A DNA stretch of 64,000 nucleotides from Streptomyces sp. NRRL S-340 (GCF_000720185.1 NZ_JOIY01000023.1:57820-121819), one strand, 5' to 3'; counted from the first letter of the stretch, positions 51,936 to 61,620 are shown. Notes: generated by a model from the letters alone, not told the origin. Program-made: numbers and translations.

Positions 51936-53057
51936 GTGTTCCTCGCCCTGCGCGACCTGCGGTTCGCCCGCGGTCGCTTCGCTCTCATCGGTGCCGTGGT
52001 CGCGATGATCGCCGTCCTCGGTGTCATCCTGTCCGGCCTCGCATCCGGGCTGGCCGACTCCGGCATCTCCGCCCTGCGCGCCCTGCCTGCGACGCACCTG
52101 GCCTTCGACAAGTCCGCCTCCGGCGAGCTGTTCTCCCGCTCCACCGTCGCCCAGGACACGTGGCAGAAGTGGGCCACGCAGCCGGGGGTGCGCAAGGCCG
52201 AGCCGCTCGGCGAGCAGCTGGTCCACGCCCAGCTGCCCGGCTCCGGGGGCAGACAGCTGGACCTGGCGGTCTTCGGGGTGCAGCCCAGGGGCTTCCTCGC
52301 CCCGTCGCCGACCTCGGGCAAGGCGCTGTCCCAGGCGGGCGCCGACGGCGTCCTGATCAGCCAGGACATCGTCAAGGAGGGCGTCCATGTCGGCGACCGG
52401 CTCACCATCGGCCAGGCCGGCACCCCGGTGACCGTCGTCGGCACCATCGGCCATGCCTCCTTCGGCCACGTCGGCGCTGTCTACGCCCCCCTGCCGCTGT
52501 GGCAGAAGCTGCACTACGGCCTGCCCGGCAAGCTCCCGGCCGCAGCGAGCGGACGGGCCACCGCCGTGGCCCTGCAGCTGTCCTCCTCGGCCGACACCTC
52601 CGCGATCGACAAGCGGCTGGGCACCCGGACCGTCGACCGGGCCGGCGCGTTCGCCGCCTCACCCGGGTACACCGCGGAGTCCAGCACCATGACGCTGATC
52701 CGCGGATTCCTCTACGCCATCTCCGCCCTGGTCGTCGGCGCGTTCTTCACGGTGTGGACCATCCAGCGCCGCCAGGAGATCGCCCTGCTGAAAGCCATGG
52801 GAGCGAGCACCGGATACATCCTGCGTGACGCCCTGACCCAGGTCGCCGTCGTCCTGCTCGCCGCCACCGCCGCCGGCACCGCCGCCGGCCTGGCCCTTGG
52901 CAGGGCCATGAACGGCTCCGCACCGTTCTCCCTGCAGACGAGCCAGATCACCCTGGCAGCTGTGCTGCTGATCGTTCTCGGCCTGGCCGGCGCCGTCGTC
53001 GCGGTCCGCCGCATCACCAAGGTGCAGGCCCTCACCGCGCTGGGAGCAAGCCGATGA
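51936..53057 (+). CDS. ABC transporter permease (FtsX/MacB type)
   Basis: The product has 373 residues from GTG 51936 (FLALRDLRFARGRFALIGAV). It has one N-terminal membrane helix, a large external domain (about 45-255), then three C-terminal helices (FLYAISALVVGAFFTVWTIQ; VVLLAATAAGTAAGLALGRA; ITLAAVLLIVLGLAGAVVAV). This is the FtsX/MacB layout of mechanotransmitting exporters. The ATPase gene overlaps its end (ATGA). Substrate unknown. Confidence 0.87.
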   Translation: MFLALRDLRFARGRFALIGAVVAMIAVLGVILSGLASGLADSGISALRALPATHLAFDKSASGELFSRSTVAQDTWQKWATQPGVRKAEPLGEQLVHAQLPGSGGRQLDLAVFGVQPRGFLAPSPTSGKALSQAGADGVLISQDIVKEGVHVGDRLTIGQAGTPVTVVGTIGHASFGHVGAVYAPLPLWQKLHYGLPGKLPAAASGRATAVALQLSSSADTSAIDKRLGTRTVDRAGAFAASPGYTAESSTMTLIRGFLYAISALVVGAFFTVWTIQRRQEIALLKAMGASTGYILRDALTQVAVVLLAATAAGTAAGLALGRAMNGSAPFSLQTSQITLAAVLLIVLGLAGAVVAVRRITKVQALTALGASR

Positions 53058-53770
53058 CCCACCCCACCCCCACCCCCGCACCCTTGGCCGGCAAGGCCGC
53101 GCCTCCCGCCCTGCGCCTGACCGGCGTCACACTCCGTCTGGGAACCGACGAGCAGCAGGTCACCGCCCTGGACCAGGTCACCCTGGCCGTGGCCCCGGGC
53201 GAGTTCCTCGCGGTGACCGGCCCCTCCGGATCGGGCAAGTCCAGCCTGCTGGCCGTCGCGGGCGGCCTGCAGACCCCCACCGAAGGCACCATCCACGTCG
53301 CCGGCGCCGACCTCACCACCCTGACCGAAGGGCAACGCACCGCCCACCGCCGCCGGCACATCGGCTACGTCTTCCAGAACACCAACCTGCTCGCCTCCCT
53401 CACCGCCCTCGAACAGCTGCTGCTGCCCGCGCATCTCGCCGGACGGCTCGACGCGGCCGCACGCCACCGCGCCGGCGAACTCCTCGAAGCCGTCGGCATG
53501 AGCCACCGCGCCGACCGGCGCCCCCACCAGCTGTCGGGCGGAGAACGCCAGCGTGTCGGACTGGCTCGCGCGCTCGTCCTGTCCCCTGAGGTCCTCCTGG
53601 TCGACGAGCCCACCTCCGCACTCGACCGGGCCCGCGCACGCGACGTGGCGGACCTCTTGGCCGAACAGACCCGGGTGAACAACACGGCCACCGTCATGGT
53701 CACCCACGACACGGAGATACTGGACGCGACCGACCGCGTCCTGGCCCTCAGGGACGGCCGCCTCACCTGA
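53054..53770 (+). CDS. ABC transporter ATP-binding protein (LolD/MacB type)
   Basis: The 238-residue ATPase has Walker A GPSGSGKSSLLAVAGG, Q-loop VFQNTNLLASL, signature QLSGGERQRVGLARAL, Walker B VLLVDEPTSALDRA and the H-loop MVTHDTEI. It forms an exporter with the overlapping permease. Complete motifs indicate an active ATPase. The following TetR gene likely regulates the pair. Confidence 0.93.
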   Translation: MTHPTPTPAPLAGKAAPPALRLTGVTLRLGTDEQQVTALDQVTLAVAPGEFLAVTGPSGSGKSSLLAVAGGLQTPTEGTIHVAGADLTTLTEGQRTAHRRRHIGYVFQNTNLLASLTALEQLLLPAHLAGRLDAAARHRAGELLEAVGMSHRADRRPHQLSGGERQRVGLARALVLSPEVLLVDEPTSALDRARARDVADLLAEQTRVNNTATVMVTHDTEILDATDRVLALRDGRLT

Positions 53771-53796
53771 CCACAGTCGAAAGGCCCGACCGCACT

Positions 53797-54372
53797 ATGC
53801 CCAAGATCAGCGCCCCCACGGTTCCTGAGCACCGCGCCCGGCAGCGGGCGGCGCTGATCCGGGCGGCCGTCGACATCCTGGCCGAACAGGGCACCACCGC
53901 GGTCACCCCGGCGGCGGTCACCGCACGCGCGGGACTCTCCCGCCCCAGCTTCTACCAGTACTTCCCCTCCAGCGCCGCCCTCCTCGCGGCCGTCGTGGAA
54001 GACGCCTTCACCACCGCGGACACCGCCATGGCCCACGCCCTGGACACGGCGAGCGATCCCCGAGCACGCATCGACGCATTCGTGCGCGCCGAACTCCAGC
54101 TCGCCGCCCAGGGGCTTCACCGTCCCGCCGCCGCCCTCATGCGCGCCGACCTGCCCGCCGAGTGCCGCGACCGCGTCCACGAACTCCACCACCTCCACTA
54201 CACCCCACTGATCACCGCCATTGCCGACCTCAGCCCCGCGGACCCCCACCTGACCGCACAACTGATCGGCGGCCTCCTCCAAGCCGCCATGACCGCCGTC
54301 GACCAAGGCACCGAACCCGACCACGTCGCCACCCGCACCCTGGCCCTCATCCACCAGGGCCTGGGAAATTGA
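53797..54372 (+). CDS. TetR-family transcriptional regulator
   Basis: The 191-residue protein has the TetR helix-turn-helix (TPAAVTARAGLSRPSFYQYF) and a helical C-terminal domain (AELQLAAQGLHRPAAALMRA; LIGGLLQAAMTAVDQG). It lies 26 bp after the ABC ATPase gene on the same strand, so it is probably co-transcribed and autoregulates the exporter genes. Confidence 0.9.
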   Translation: MPKISAPTVPEHRARQRAALIRAAVDILAEQGTTAVTPAAVTARAGLSRPSFYQYFPSSAALLAAVVEDAFTTADTAMAHALDTASDPRARIDAFVRAELQLAAQGLHRPAAALMRADLPAECRDRVHELHHLHYTPLITAIADLSPADPHLTAQLIGGLLQAAMTAVDQGTEPDHVATRTLALIHQGLGN

Positions 54373-54671
54373 GTCCCGGGCGTAGCCACTCAGCAACACG
54401 GTGCCGCACCGACGCTGATCATCGGCTACGCCGAACGGACAATGATCGTTCTCAGCGCCAACGGCTGTACCGATGTTCCCCGAGGCCGTAGTGGCCCGTG
54501 AGTGCAGGGAAACCGAAGTCTGTTCAGCGTGAACTCGCGGGGCCACGCGCCGCAGGGGCTGAGCGCTGTTGCCGGCCGGACGGGCCAAGTAGGCCGCTCA
54601 GGCACACGCATCTTGAGCCGCAGCACGGTAGGTATCGCATAGGCAGGCTTGTTGTCAGCGAGGCCACTCCT

Positions 54672-55730
54672 TCATCGAAGCGTGATCTGGGCGGCGATCG
54701 GCAGATGGTCGCTGCCGGTGGCGGGCAGGGTGCGGAGGTGGGCGACGGTTGCTGAGCGGGCCATGACCTGGTCGATCCGGGCCAGCGGGAAGGCGGCGGG
54801 GAAGCTGAAGGCGAAACCCCGCTCCGCCACGTTCATCCGTGAGGTCAACGGGGCCAACCCGCGGTCGTCGACCGTACCGTTGAGGTCGCCCAGCAAGACC
54901 ACCGTTTTCAGCTGCTCGGCAGCGACGGCCTTGCCCAGCAGGCCGGCACTCTCGTCGCGCCAGGAGGACGCGAGGCCGCTCGCCCGGATGCGGACCGAGG
55001 GCAGGTGCGCGACGTACGCCGCGATCTCGCCGTGCGGCGTGTGGACCACGGTCCGCAGTCCGCGACTCCAGGGCCCCGCCATTCCCCGCGGTTTGATGTC
55101 CAGTAGCCGGGCATCGGTGAGCGGATGCTTCGACCACAGTCCGACGGTGCCCCGGACCGCGTGGTACGGGTAGTCCGGGGCGAGAGTCTTCTCGTAGACC
55201 GGCAGCGCCGGGGGCACCAGCTCCTGCAGCGCGATGAGATCGGGCCCGGCGTCGGCCAGGGCGCGGGCCGTGCCCGCCGGGTCGGTGTTCTCGTCGCTGA
55301 CGTTGTGCTGCACCACGACCAGGTCGTGCGGGCCAGACTTCGCCCCGGGCAGGAACAGCCCGCCGAAGAGGTACGTCCAGGCCGCCACCGGCAGGAGCAG
55401 AGCCACCAGGGCGGTGGCTGAACGGCGCAGCAGGGCCAGACCGAGCAGTACCGGGACCACCAGGCCGAGCCACGGCAGGAACGCTTCCAGCAAACTGCCC
55501 AGGCGGCCGACGGAGTTGGGCACCGTCCGGTGGAACGCCAGCAGCCCGGCCGTCAGCACCGCGAACGCGGCGGGCACCCGCCCCCGCGTCCAGACCCACC
55601 GGCGCCTTGCAATCCCCTTTCCGCCCTCGCCCGGAACCCACTGCCCGGCCCGGCGCCGCGCCCACCGGGGCACTGCCGCCTTTCCCGCCGACGCCACACC
55701 GCTGTCTGCCCGCTCCATCTGGCTTCCCAT
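54672..55730 (-). CDS. Membrane-anchored endonuclease/exonuclease/phosphatase (EEP) protein
   Basis: The 352-residue protein has three N-terminal hydrophobic segments (VPAAFAVLTAGLLAF; LPWLGLVVPVLLGLALL; ALVALLLPVAAWTYLFGGLF), followed by an EEP domain: HNVSDENTDPAGTARALADA, IALQELVPPALP (catalytic Glu), VVLLGDLNGTVDDR (Asp/Asn) and ATGSDHLPIAAQ (His). The catalytic side likely faces outward. Substrate could be nucleic acid or phosphoester. ATG 55730 or 55718 as start. Confidence 0.87.
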   Translation of the reverse strand: MGSQMERADSGVASAGKAAVPRWARRRAGQWVPGEGGKGIARRRWVWTRGRVPAAFAVLTAGLLAFHRTVPNSVGRLGSLLEAFLPWLGLVVPVLLGLALLRRSATALVALLLPVAAWTYLFGGLFLPGAKSGPHDLVVVQHNVSDENTDPAGTARALADAGPDLIALQELVPPALPVYEKTLAPDYPYHAVRGTVGLWSKHPLTDARLLDIKPRGMAGPWSRGLRTVVHTPHGEIAAYVAHLPSVRIRASGLASSWRDESAGLLGKAVAAEQLKTVVLLGDLNGTVDDRGLAPLTSRMNVAERGFAFSFPAAFPLARIDQVMARSATVAHLRTLPATGSDHLPIAAQITLR

Positions 55731-56258
55731 CCGCTCGGCTCGTCATCCAAGACGAATCGCCAGGCGAATCAGTTTCCGCTTCCTCGTCAGCGCGTGCCGC
55801 GTCGTCCCCCGCGCGGAGAGGAGGAGAAGCCGCCCTCATCACGGCCCGCGCCGACGAGCTCCAAGCGCTGCGCCAGCTCGGCACGCTGGAGCAGACCGAG
55901 CCCCGCACCGGTGACGAAGCCGTCCGCGACGAACTCACCCGGCGAACCGGCGGCTACGTCCAGACCGACGTCGACGCCTGGCTCGCCCACGCTCTGGCCG
56001 CGTACCTCGGGCACTACCGCCCCCGCCGCGCGCGAAGCCGCCGCTGGTCTGCAGTCACCGAATCCGCCTTCGACCGGATCGGCCGGCGGGCCGGGTGCCG
56101 GGTGGGCCAGTCGGAGGGAACGGCCCGTGGTCCCGTGTGAAGTGATCCCGAACGGATATCCGTATGTCGCCGGTCGTCCGCGCGGGGCAACCGGCGGACA
56201 TTCCCGACGGGACCCCCGTCGGGCCCCCACAGCACACCTACTGCAAAGGACGCACACC
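55731..56258. other. Gap with a coding-like fragment
   Basis: About 530 bp. On the + strand, 55829-56010 reads ITARADELQALRQLGTLEQT then VRDELTRRTGGYVQTDVDAW and LAHALAAYLGHYRP. This has coding-type composition but no plausible start. It may be a remnant of a small helical protein, unidentified. The rest holds the leader of the GlsB-like gene. Confidence 0.4.
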
Positions 56259-56525
56259 GTGGGCATCATCGCCTGGATTCTCATCGGCCTCATCGCGGGC
56301 GCCATCGCCAAGGCACTCATGCCCGGCAAGGACCCGGGCGGCTGCCTCGTCACCATGCTCATCGGCATCGTCGGCGGTCTGCTCGGCGGCTGGCTCGGCA
56401 AGGTGATCTTCCACGTGCACTCCATCAACGGCTTCTTCCACCTCTCGACGTGGATCGCTGCGATCGTCGGCTCGGTGATCGTGCTCCTGCTGTACCGCCT
56501 CTTCACCGGGCAGCGTTCGCGCTGA
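56259..56525 (+). CDS. GlsB/YeaQ/YmgE-family small membrane protein
   Basis: The product has 88 residues from GTG 56259 with AAAGGA upstream. It opens GIIAWILIGLIAGAIAKALM, has glycine-rich TM2 (MLIGIVGGLLGGWLGKVIF) and a third membrane helix (LSTWIAAIVGSVIVLLLYRL). The family is linked to stress responses as transglycosylase-associated proteins. It stands alone and is complete. Confidence 0.9.
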   Translation: MGIIAWILIGLIAGAIAKALMPGKDPGGCLVTMLIGIVGGLLGGWLGKVIFHVHSINGFFHLSTWIAAIVGSVIVLLLYRLFTGQRSR

Positions 56526-56714
56526 CCGCGACCGGCGCTCCGCGTCCGTCCGTAGCCGGACTCCTCATCTCCCCGAGGCCGTCGACTCCTGAGCCGAGCG
56601 CACTACGGGTGAGTACTGCGTTCCTGCGCTGCGGCGGTCCAGCCCGCTCTCACGAACTGCGTTCGGTCCACCTTCGATGGCCATCGGTCCAGGTTCAGTG
56701 TCACGGGACACGGG

Positions 56715-56936
56715 TCACGGACGGAGGCGTCGTGGTGGCTGGGAGACGGGCATGTCCACCGGGCGCAGCCAGCGCAGCGGCATGGTGAGGGTGCTGATCC
56801 GGGGCAGTTCGACGGGCTCGCCCTCGGCGTCCAGGAGCATCCCGGAGACCTGGCAGCCGCCCGCGAAGGCCCATGCCGTTGCGTAGGGGCTGCGGCCGTG
56901 CAGGCATCCGCTGCCCGCACGGCCCACGGTGCGCAT
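56715..56936 (-). CDS. Small hypothetical protein (73 residues)
   Basis: From ATG 56936 the frame reads SPYATAWAFAGGCQVSGMLL, DAEGEPVELPRISTLTMPLR and WLRPVDMPVSQPP. The composition is coding-like. I recognise no family, and the ribosome site is weak, so support is limited. Confidence 0.4.
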   Translation of the reverse strand: MRTVGRAGSGCLHGRSPYATAWAFAGGCQVSGMLLDAEGEPVELPRISTLTMPLRWLRPVDMPVSQPPRRLRP

Positions 56937-57064
56937 GTCATCGCGGCCCCGGAGCTTGGGCCACCCGGATTCCGTGTCATGTCCTGCTGTGTTGCATGGG
57001 TGCCCAGGGCCTGCTTCCGGCACCAGCCCCCATGGCTCGGCTCAACCTTGCTTGAGATCCGCCG

Positions 57065-57465
57065 TTGCCTGGACGTCGAGGTCGAGAATTGCCCGTCGAA
57101 TCGCGCGAGGTCTTGGACCGAAACGTCGGGCCCGATGTATTGCTCCTCGCTGTCGTCGCTTTCGAAGGGCAGGAGACCTTGGGGAGCGTAGTCGGTGTGG
57201 AGCAGATCGACGTAGGCACCGCAGTCGATCACTAAGACGTCAGCCGGTCCGGCTCGGGATACGCGTGGAGAGCACGCGCCTTGTCGGACTGGTACCAGAC
57301 TCGCGCTGCGTCCCGGACGATCGGAACGGAGATCTTGCGGTCTCGGGCCTGCATTGCGGCTTTCGCGGCGACGTCGATGGCATCGCGAGGAACGCCCTCG
57401 CAGGCCCGAACGAGTTCGTCGAAGGCGGACTCGGACGAAACCCCGGCGACGGCCTGGCAGGGTCA
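57065..57465 (-). pseudogene. C-terminal remnant of an AAA/P-loop ATPase
   Basis: The minus strand reads ESAFDELVRACEGVPRDAID, VAAKAAMQARDRKISVPIVR and DAARVWYQSDKARAL, then stops at TAG (57232-57234). The adjoining frame resumes with VIDCGAYVDLLHTDYAPQGL and SDDSEEQYIG. This matches by eye the C-terminal helical and winged regions of large bacterial ATP-binding proteins of the ORC/STAND type. The ATPase core is lost, some 60 residues between the parts are missing and the frame is broken. Confidence 0.55.
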
Positions 57466-57476
57466 GGCGCCGGCGC

Positions 57477-58061
57477 TCAACGCGGGCTGCGCCGGCTCCG
57501 GTAGGCCGCGACGCTGGCCCGGTGTGCGCAGGTTCGGGTGCAGTACTGCTTCGAGCCGTTGCGCGAGAGGTCCACGAAAGTGGCCCGGCAGGTCGGCCCG
57601 GCGCACACGCCGAGACGAGCGGGACCGAGCGTGGCGATCACGGAGGCCAGTGCGCTGAGCATGGTCACGGCAAGGTGCGCCGAGCGGCGGTCGGTGTCGG
57701 AGGTCACCTCGGTCCGCCAGCGGCCGTCCTCGTGGCGCAGTACCGGGGTGGCGCGGCTGCGACGCAGACCGTCGTTGATCAGAGCCGCAGCTTCGACCGG
57801 GTCCGCGTTCGCCCGTTCGAGCACCTCACGCACTGTCTCGCGCAACGCACGGACTTCCGCCAGGTCGGCGCGGGTGAGATGCCGCGGTCCGGTCCCTTGG
57901 TTCGCGGCCGAAACCGGAGGCTCGGCCGCGGGATGGTCGTCAAGGAAGTCCCGGAGCTGCTCCACGGTTTCGAGCGCGTCCTCTCCCTTGATCGGTCTCA
58001 AGGTGTTGGCCAGGTCGACGGCCGCCTGGACCACCAATGGGCTGTAATACGCATCCTGCAT
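57477..58061 (-). CDS. CGNR zinc-finger/ABATE-domain regulator
   Basis: The product has 194 residues from ATG 58061 with GAGGAG upstream. The N-terminal ABATE-type domain (AVDLANTLRPIKGEDALETV; LRETVREVLERANADPVEAA) is followed by the CGNR zinc finger (GVCAGPTCRATFVDLSRNGS; YCTRTCAHRASVAAYRSRR). Four zinc ligands are present (two pairs of Cys). These proteins are presumed ligand-responsive regulators. It is divergent from the MFS gene at 58113, with only 51 bp between starts, and likely controls it. Confidence 0.9.
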   Translation of the reverse strand: MQDAYYSPLVVQAAVDLANTLRPIKGEDALETVEQLRDFLDDHPAAEPPVSAANQGTGPRHLTRADLAEVRALRETVREVLERANADPVEAAALINDGLRRSRATPVLRHEDGRWRTEVTSDTDRRSAHLAVTMLSALASVIATLGPARLGVCAGPTCRATFVDLSRNGSKQYCTRTCAHRASVAAYRSRRSPR

Positions 58062-58112
58062 TTGACGTATCTCCTCACTGCTCCGTAATGTTACACGCAA
58101 AGGAGCTTTCGT
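58062..58112. promoter_or_regulatory. Divergent promoter region, CGNR/MFS
   Basis: The 51-bp AT-richer region contains GAGGAG (leftward ribosome site), GTAATGTTAC (58085-58094, a 10-bp near-palindrome) and AAAGGAG (rightward). Both promoters must overlap here or extend into the genes. Confidence 0.5.
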
Positions 58113-59558
58113 ATGTCACAACATACCTGGCAGGGGACGACGCCGCGGACGATCCCGTCTGGAGGGGCTCCGTCGCCGGAGCGAACCGACGCCCCGGACG
58201 GGCGTCGGCTGGGACTGACTCTGGGAATGCTGGTGCTGCCGATGTACGTGGCACTGGGAGCGCCGTCGGTGGCCCTGCCGGCCATCGGCCGCGCACTCGC
58301 GGTGCCGTTCGGGGCCACCGCATGGATTCTCGCCGCGTGGTCGCTGACCTCCGCGCTCGCGATGCCGGTCGCAGGTCGGCTGCTGGTCCGCTGGAACCCC
58401 TTCCAGGTCCTCGTCGCCGGGGTCGTGGCGCTCGCCGGGGGCTCCGTGCTCGCCGGATCCGGGCCGACACTGTCCGTCGTGATCGTCGGCCGGCTGATCG
58501 GCGGCGCCGGGGCGGGCGCGACCGTGATCGCCGTCTTTGCCGCGGCCACCGCCCTTCCCGGGCGGCAACGGATCCGCGCCCTGGGAATCATCGCGGCCGC
58601 CAGCGCGACGGCGTCGGGGTGCGGGACACTGTTGGGTGGGGCGGTGACCGCATGGCTCGGGTGGCGTGCCGTGCTCGCGGTCCCGGTGCTCGCGCTGCCC
58701 CTCCTGCTGGCCGCATTGCCGAGCAGGCGCGCGCTGGCGCGGAGCGGGAGCGGCGAGCGAAACGGCGCGACCGGGCGACTCGATATCGTCGGCGCGGCCG
58801 TGCTGTCGGTACTCGCCGGCTCCTTGATCACGTTGCTGCAGGCGCACTCGGTCGGCCTGCCCGCTCCGGTCACGCTCGTCGTGGCTGCCGCCGGGGCGCT
58901 CGCCGCCGTGGGACTGTGGTGGCGCGTGCGCAGCACGCCCGACGGGTTCGTGCCTCGGCGGGTGATCGCATCCCGAGGCTTCCTGGCGGCCGGGCTCATC
59001 GGCGGGACCGTCTTCGCCGGCTACTACGGGGTGCTGTTCCGCGCCCCCTCCCTGATCGAGCAGGCCACGGGCGGTGGCCCCCTGGAAGCCGGCGTGCTCC
59101 TGGTCCCGGCCGCCGCCTGCGCGGTGCTGGCCGGGCGGCTGGTCGGCACCATGACCGACCGGTTCACCGGCTGGCAGGTGTCCGCCGGGCTTGCGGCACT
59201 CACCGTCATCGGCGTGCTCGTGGTCGCGATCTCCACCGGGCCGACCCCGATCGTCATCGGCACGGCCTTGACCGTGTGCGGGTTCGCCGGCACCCAAGCC
59301 GTACTGGTGAGCCTCGCGCCGGACCTGGTCGCCGCGGACGACCGCCACACCGCACAGGGCCTGCTCAACTTCATGAACGCCCTGGGTGGCGGGATCGGTC
59401 CAGCCGCTGTCGCGGGTCTGTCCGGCATCGTGCCGGCGCCGGTGGCCCTCGCCGTGCTCGCGGCACTTCCCCTGACCGGACTCGTCCTCAGCCTGACCCG
59501 GCGCCCTACCGCCGACCGCCGCCCCGAACCCGACGCCACGCGTGGGAGCCCGCGATGA
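58113..59558 (+). CDS. MFS transporter, DHA2 type
   Basis: The 481-residue membrane protein opens with LTLGMLVLPMYVALGAPSVA. LLVRWNPFQVLVAGVVALAG and GRLIGGAGAGATVIAVFAAA correspond to the DHA2 TM3-TM4 region, and LLGGAVTAWLGWRAVLAVPV to motif C. About 14 hydrophobic stretches. Probable drug or metabolite exporter. It precedes the epoxide hydrolase gene by 52 bp, same strand. Confidence 0.88.
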   Translation: MSQHTWQGTTPRTIPSGGAPSPERTDAPDGRRLGLTLGMLVLPMYVALGAPSVALPAIGRALAVPFGATAWILAAWSLTSALAMPVAGRLLVRWNPFQVLVAGVVALAGGSVLAGSGPTLSVVIVGRLIGGAGAGATVIAVFAAATALPGRQRIRALGIIAAASATASGCGTLLGGAVTAWLGWRAVLAVPVLALPLLLAALPSRRALARSGSGERNGATGRLDIVGAAVLSVLAGSLITLLQAHSVGLPAPVTLVVAAAGALAAVGLWWRVRSTPDGFVPRRVIASRGFLAAGLIGGTVFAGYYGVLFRAPSLIEQATGGGPLEAGVLLVPAAACAVLAGRLVGTMTDRFTGWQVSAGLAALTVIGVLVVAISTGPTPIVIGTALTVCGFAGTQAVLVSLAPDLVAADDRHTAQGLLNFMNALGGGIGPAAVAGLSGIVPAPVALAVLAALPLTGLVLSLTRRPTADRRPEPDATRGSPR

Positions 59559-59610
59559 CGGTTCACCTGCATCTGATCCCATAACGCCTTGACCAGTAAG
59601 GAGCCTTGCC

Positions 59611-60732
59611 ATGTCCGCCGAGCCGTTCGAGGTCAGCATCACCGAAGCCGAGATCGTGGACCTGCGTGAACGATTGCGACGGACACGGTGGCCCGAGCGT
59701 GAGCCGGTGGACGACTGGTCACAGGGTTTGCCGCTGTCGTACGCGCAGGAGCTCTGCCGCAGCTGGGCCGAGGACTACGACTTCGGGTTCGCCGAGCGGC
59801 TGAACGTGTTCCCGCAGTACCGCGACACGATCGACGGGCTGGGCATCCACTTCCTGCACGTCCGCTCGCCGGAGCCGGACGCGTTCCCGCTCGTGCTCAC
59901 GCACGGGTGGCCGGGCTCGGTGCTCGAGTTCCTGGAAATCCTCGGCCCGCTGGCCGATCCGCGCGCGCACGGCGGTGAGCCGGCGGACGCGTTCCACGTG
60001 GTCGCGCCGTCGTTGCCCGGGTACGGCTGGAGCGACAAGCCGTCGACGACCGGGTGGGGCGTCACTCGCACCGCGCGCGCCTGGGACACGTTGATGGTCT
60101 CGCTGGGTTACGAACGGTACGGAGCGCAGGGCGGTGACTGGGGTTCGGCGGTGTCCGCGGTGCTGGGCGAGGTGGCGCCCGAGCGGGTCGCCGGCGTGCA
60201 CCTGAACCTGGGATCCGTGGCGGCGGGCACGTTCGACGACCCGACACCGGCGGAGCTGGCGAACCTCGAGGCCGAGAAGGAGATGCAGCGCAGCGGCCGG
60301 GGGTACTCGGCGATCCAGGCGACCCGGCCGCAGACGCTCGGCTACGGCCTCACCGACTCCCCGGCGGGGCAGGCCGCCTGGATCGCCGAAAAGTTCTGGG
60401 CGTGGACGGACAACGACGGCCATCCCGAGGACGCGTTGTCGCGGCAGACGATCCTCGACGAGATCTCGGTCTACTGGTTCACCGCGTCGGCCACGTCGTC
60501 GGCGCGCCTGTACTGGGAGAGCTTCGCCAACTTCCGGGACAAGGTGACCGCGCCATCCGGGCTGTCGGTCTACCCGCGCGACATCACCCGCCCGTCGAGG
60601 CGTGAGGCCGAGCTGCGGTTCACCGACCTGCGCTGGTTCGAGGAGCTGCCGCATGGCGGCCACTTCGCCGCGCTGGAGCAGCCGGAGTCGCTGGTCAATC
60701 AGGTGCGCGGGTTCTTCCGCCTGTTCCGCTGA
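59611..60732 (+). CDS. Epoxide hydrolase (EHN N-terminal domain)
   Basis: The 373-residue protein has the EHN-type N-terminal domain (ITEAEIVDLRERLRRTRWPE; DWSQGLPLSYAQELCRSWAE) and an alpha/beta-hydrolase core: LTHGWPGSVLEFLEIL oxyanion region, YGAQGGDWGSAVSAVLGE (nucleophilic Asp), and a C-terminal ELPHGGHFAALEQPE (His). AAGGAG precedes ATG 59611. It hydrolyses epoxides to diols; natural substrate unknown. Likely co-transcribed with the MFS gene. Confidence 0.92.
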   Translation: MSAEPFEVSITEAEIVDLRERLRRTRWPEREPVDDWSQGLPLSYAQELCRSWAEDYDFGFAERLNVFPQYRDTIDGLGIHFLHVRSPEPDAFPLVLTHGWPGSVLEFLEILGPLADPRAHGGEPADAFHVVAPSLPGYGWSDKPSTTGWGVTRTARAWDTLMVSLGYERYGAQGGDWGSAVSAVLGEVAPERVAGVHLNLGSVAAGTFDDPTPAELANLEAEKEMQRSGRGYSAIQATRPQTLGYGLTDSPAGQAAWIAEKFWAWTDNDGHPEDALSRQTILDEISVYWFTASATSSARLYWESFANFRDKVTAPSGLSVYPRDITRPSRREAELRFTDLRWFEELPHGGHFAALEQPESLVNQVRGFFRLFR

Positions 60733-60741
60733 CTGTCCGTG

Positions 60742-60774
60742 CCACCCTCTGGCAAGCCCGCGCCCAGGGGGTGG
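60742..60774. terminator. Hairpin terminator after the epoxide hydrolase gene
   Basis: CCACCCTCTGG (60742-60752) and CCAGGGGGTGG (60764-60774) pair at 10 of 11 positions, with an 11-nt loop, 10 bp past the stop. Confidence 0.75.
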
Positions 60775-61254
60775 TCCTGTCAGTCCCACGGGTCACCGGC
60801 AATGCGACGGCCGCGCTCGGCAACCGGAGGCTGGTGATCATCGCCCTCGAACGAGGGGTCGGCCTTCGAATGGCGGAAGAGCACTACGGTGCGAGACATG
60901 TCGGTACTCATAGCGGCCCATCATGGCGTCAGGCGAGCGTCAACCAGGGCAACAGAGCGTCGATGTGCACGTACTCGGCTCTCTTCGCGGGCCGATAGAA
61001 GGTCAGGTCCTTCCCTGGGGTGATGTGAAGGAGAGTGGCGGCTCACGGCTTGGGCGTCGGCAAAAGGTGCGTGACCGAACTCCGGTGGTGCCATCCGCGG
61101 TCGGTCTCCGCACGCGCGATGCGTCATCGCGGCAAAGGACCCTCGCCCGAGATCCCCCGGCCCAAGAGTTGATCCACCGTCTCCGCCGGTGCCCGCACCG
61201 CGCGAGTAGCCCGACGGCAGTGGCCGGCAGCGGGACCCGTCGCGAGGTTCTCGA
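60775..61254. other. Gap without recognisable gene
   Basis: About 480 bp with broken frames on both strands and somewhat lower GC. It probably belongs to the decayed glycosyltransferase region that follows. No family assigned. Confidence 0.4.
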
Positions 61255-61620
61255 CTCGGTGCCCGGGCAGCAGATGCGCGACCACGTCCACGCGCGTCCC
61301 CGGGTGATGCTGATGCCGAGCCTGTACGAGTCGCGGGGGCGGGTGGCGGGTGGAGGCATTCGCCTCCGGCATCCCCGTGATCGTCCGCCCAACCCCCGGT
61401 CTCGTCGAATCGCTGGGCCAGGCCGGCATCTTCGCCTACCGCGACGACCCGAACACCTGGATCGGCGCCCTCGCGTCCCTGAAGGACCCCGACAACCGGG
61501 TCCGCGCCTCCCACCGGGCCTTGGCCCGCTCCGAGGAACTGAGCGCCGCGCCCGACCTCGGCCTGTGGGCGCGACGCCGTCGAAGCCCTGGCGCCCACGC
61601 CCCGGCGGAGCCTGTCAACG
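61255..61620 (+). pseudogene. Glycosyltransferase family 4 C-terminal remnant
   Basis: The + strand reads QQMRDHVHARPRVMLMPSLY then ESRGRVA in one frame, and after a shift near 61350 VEAFASGIPVIVRPTPGLVE, SLGQAGIFAYRDDPNTWIGA and LASLKDPDNRVRASHRALAR. These match the C-terminal UDP-binding half of GT4 glycosyltransferases (P-S-x-x-E-x-F/G pattern). The N-terminal half is missing and the frame is broken. Confidence 0.7.
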
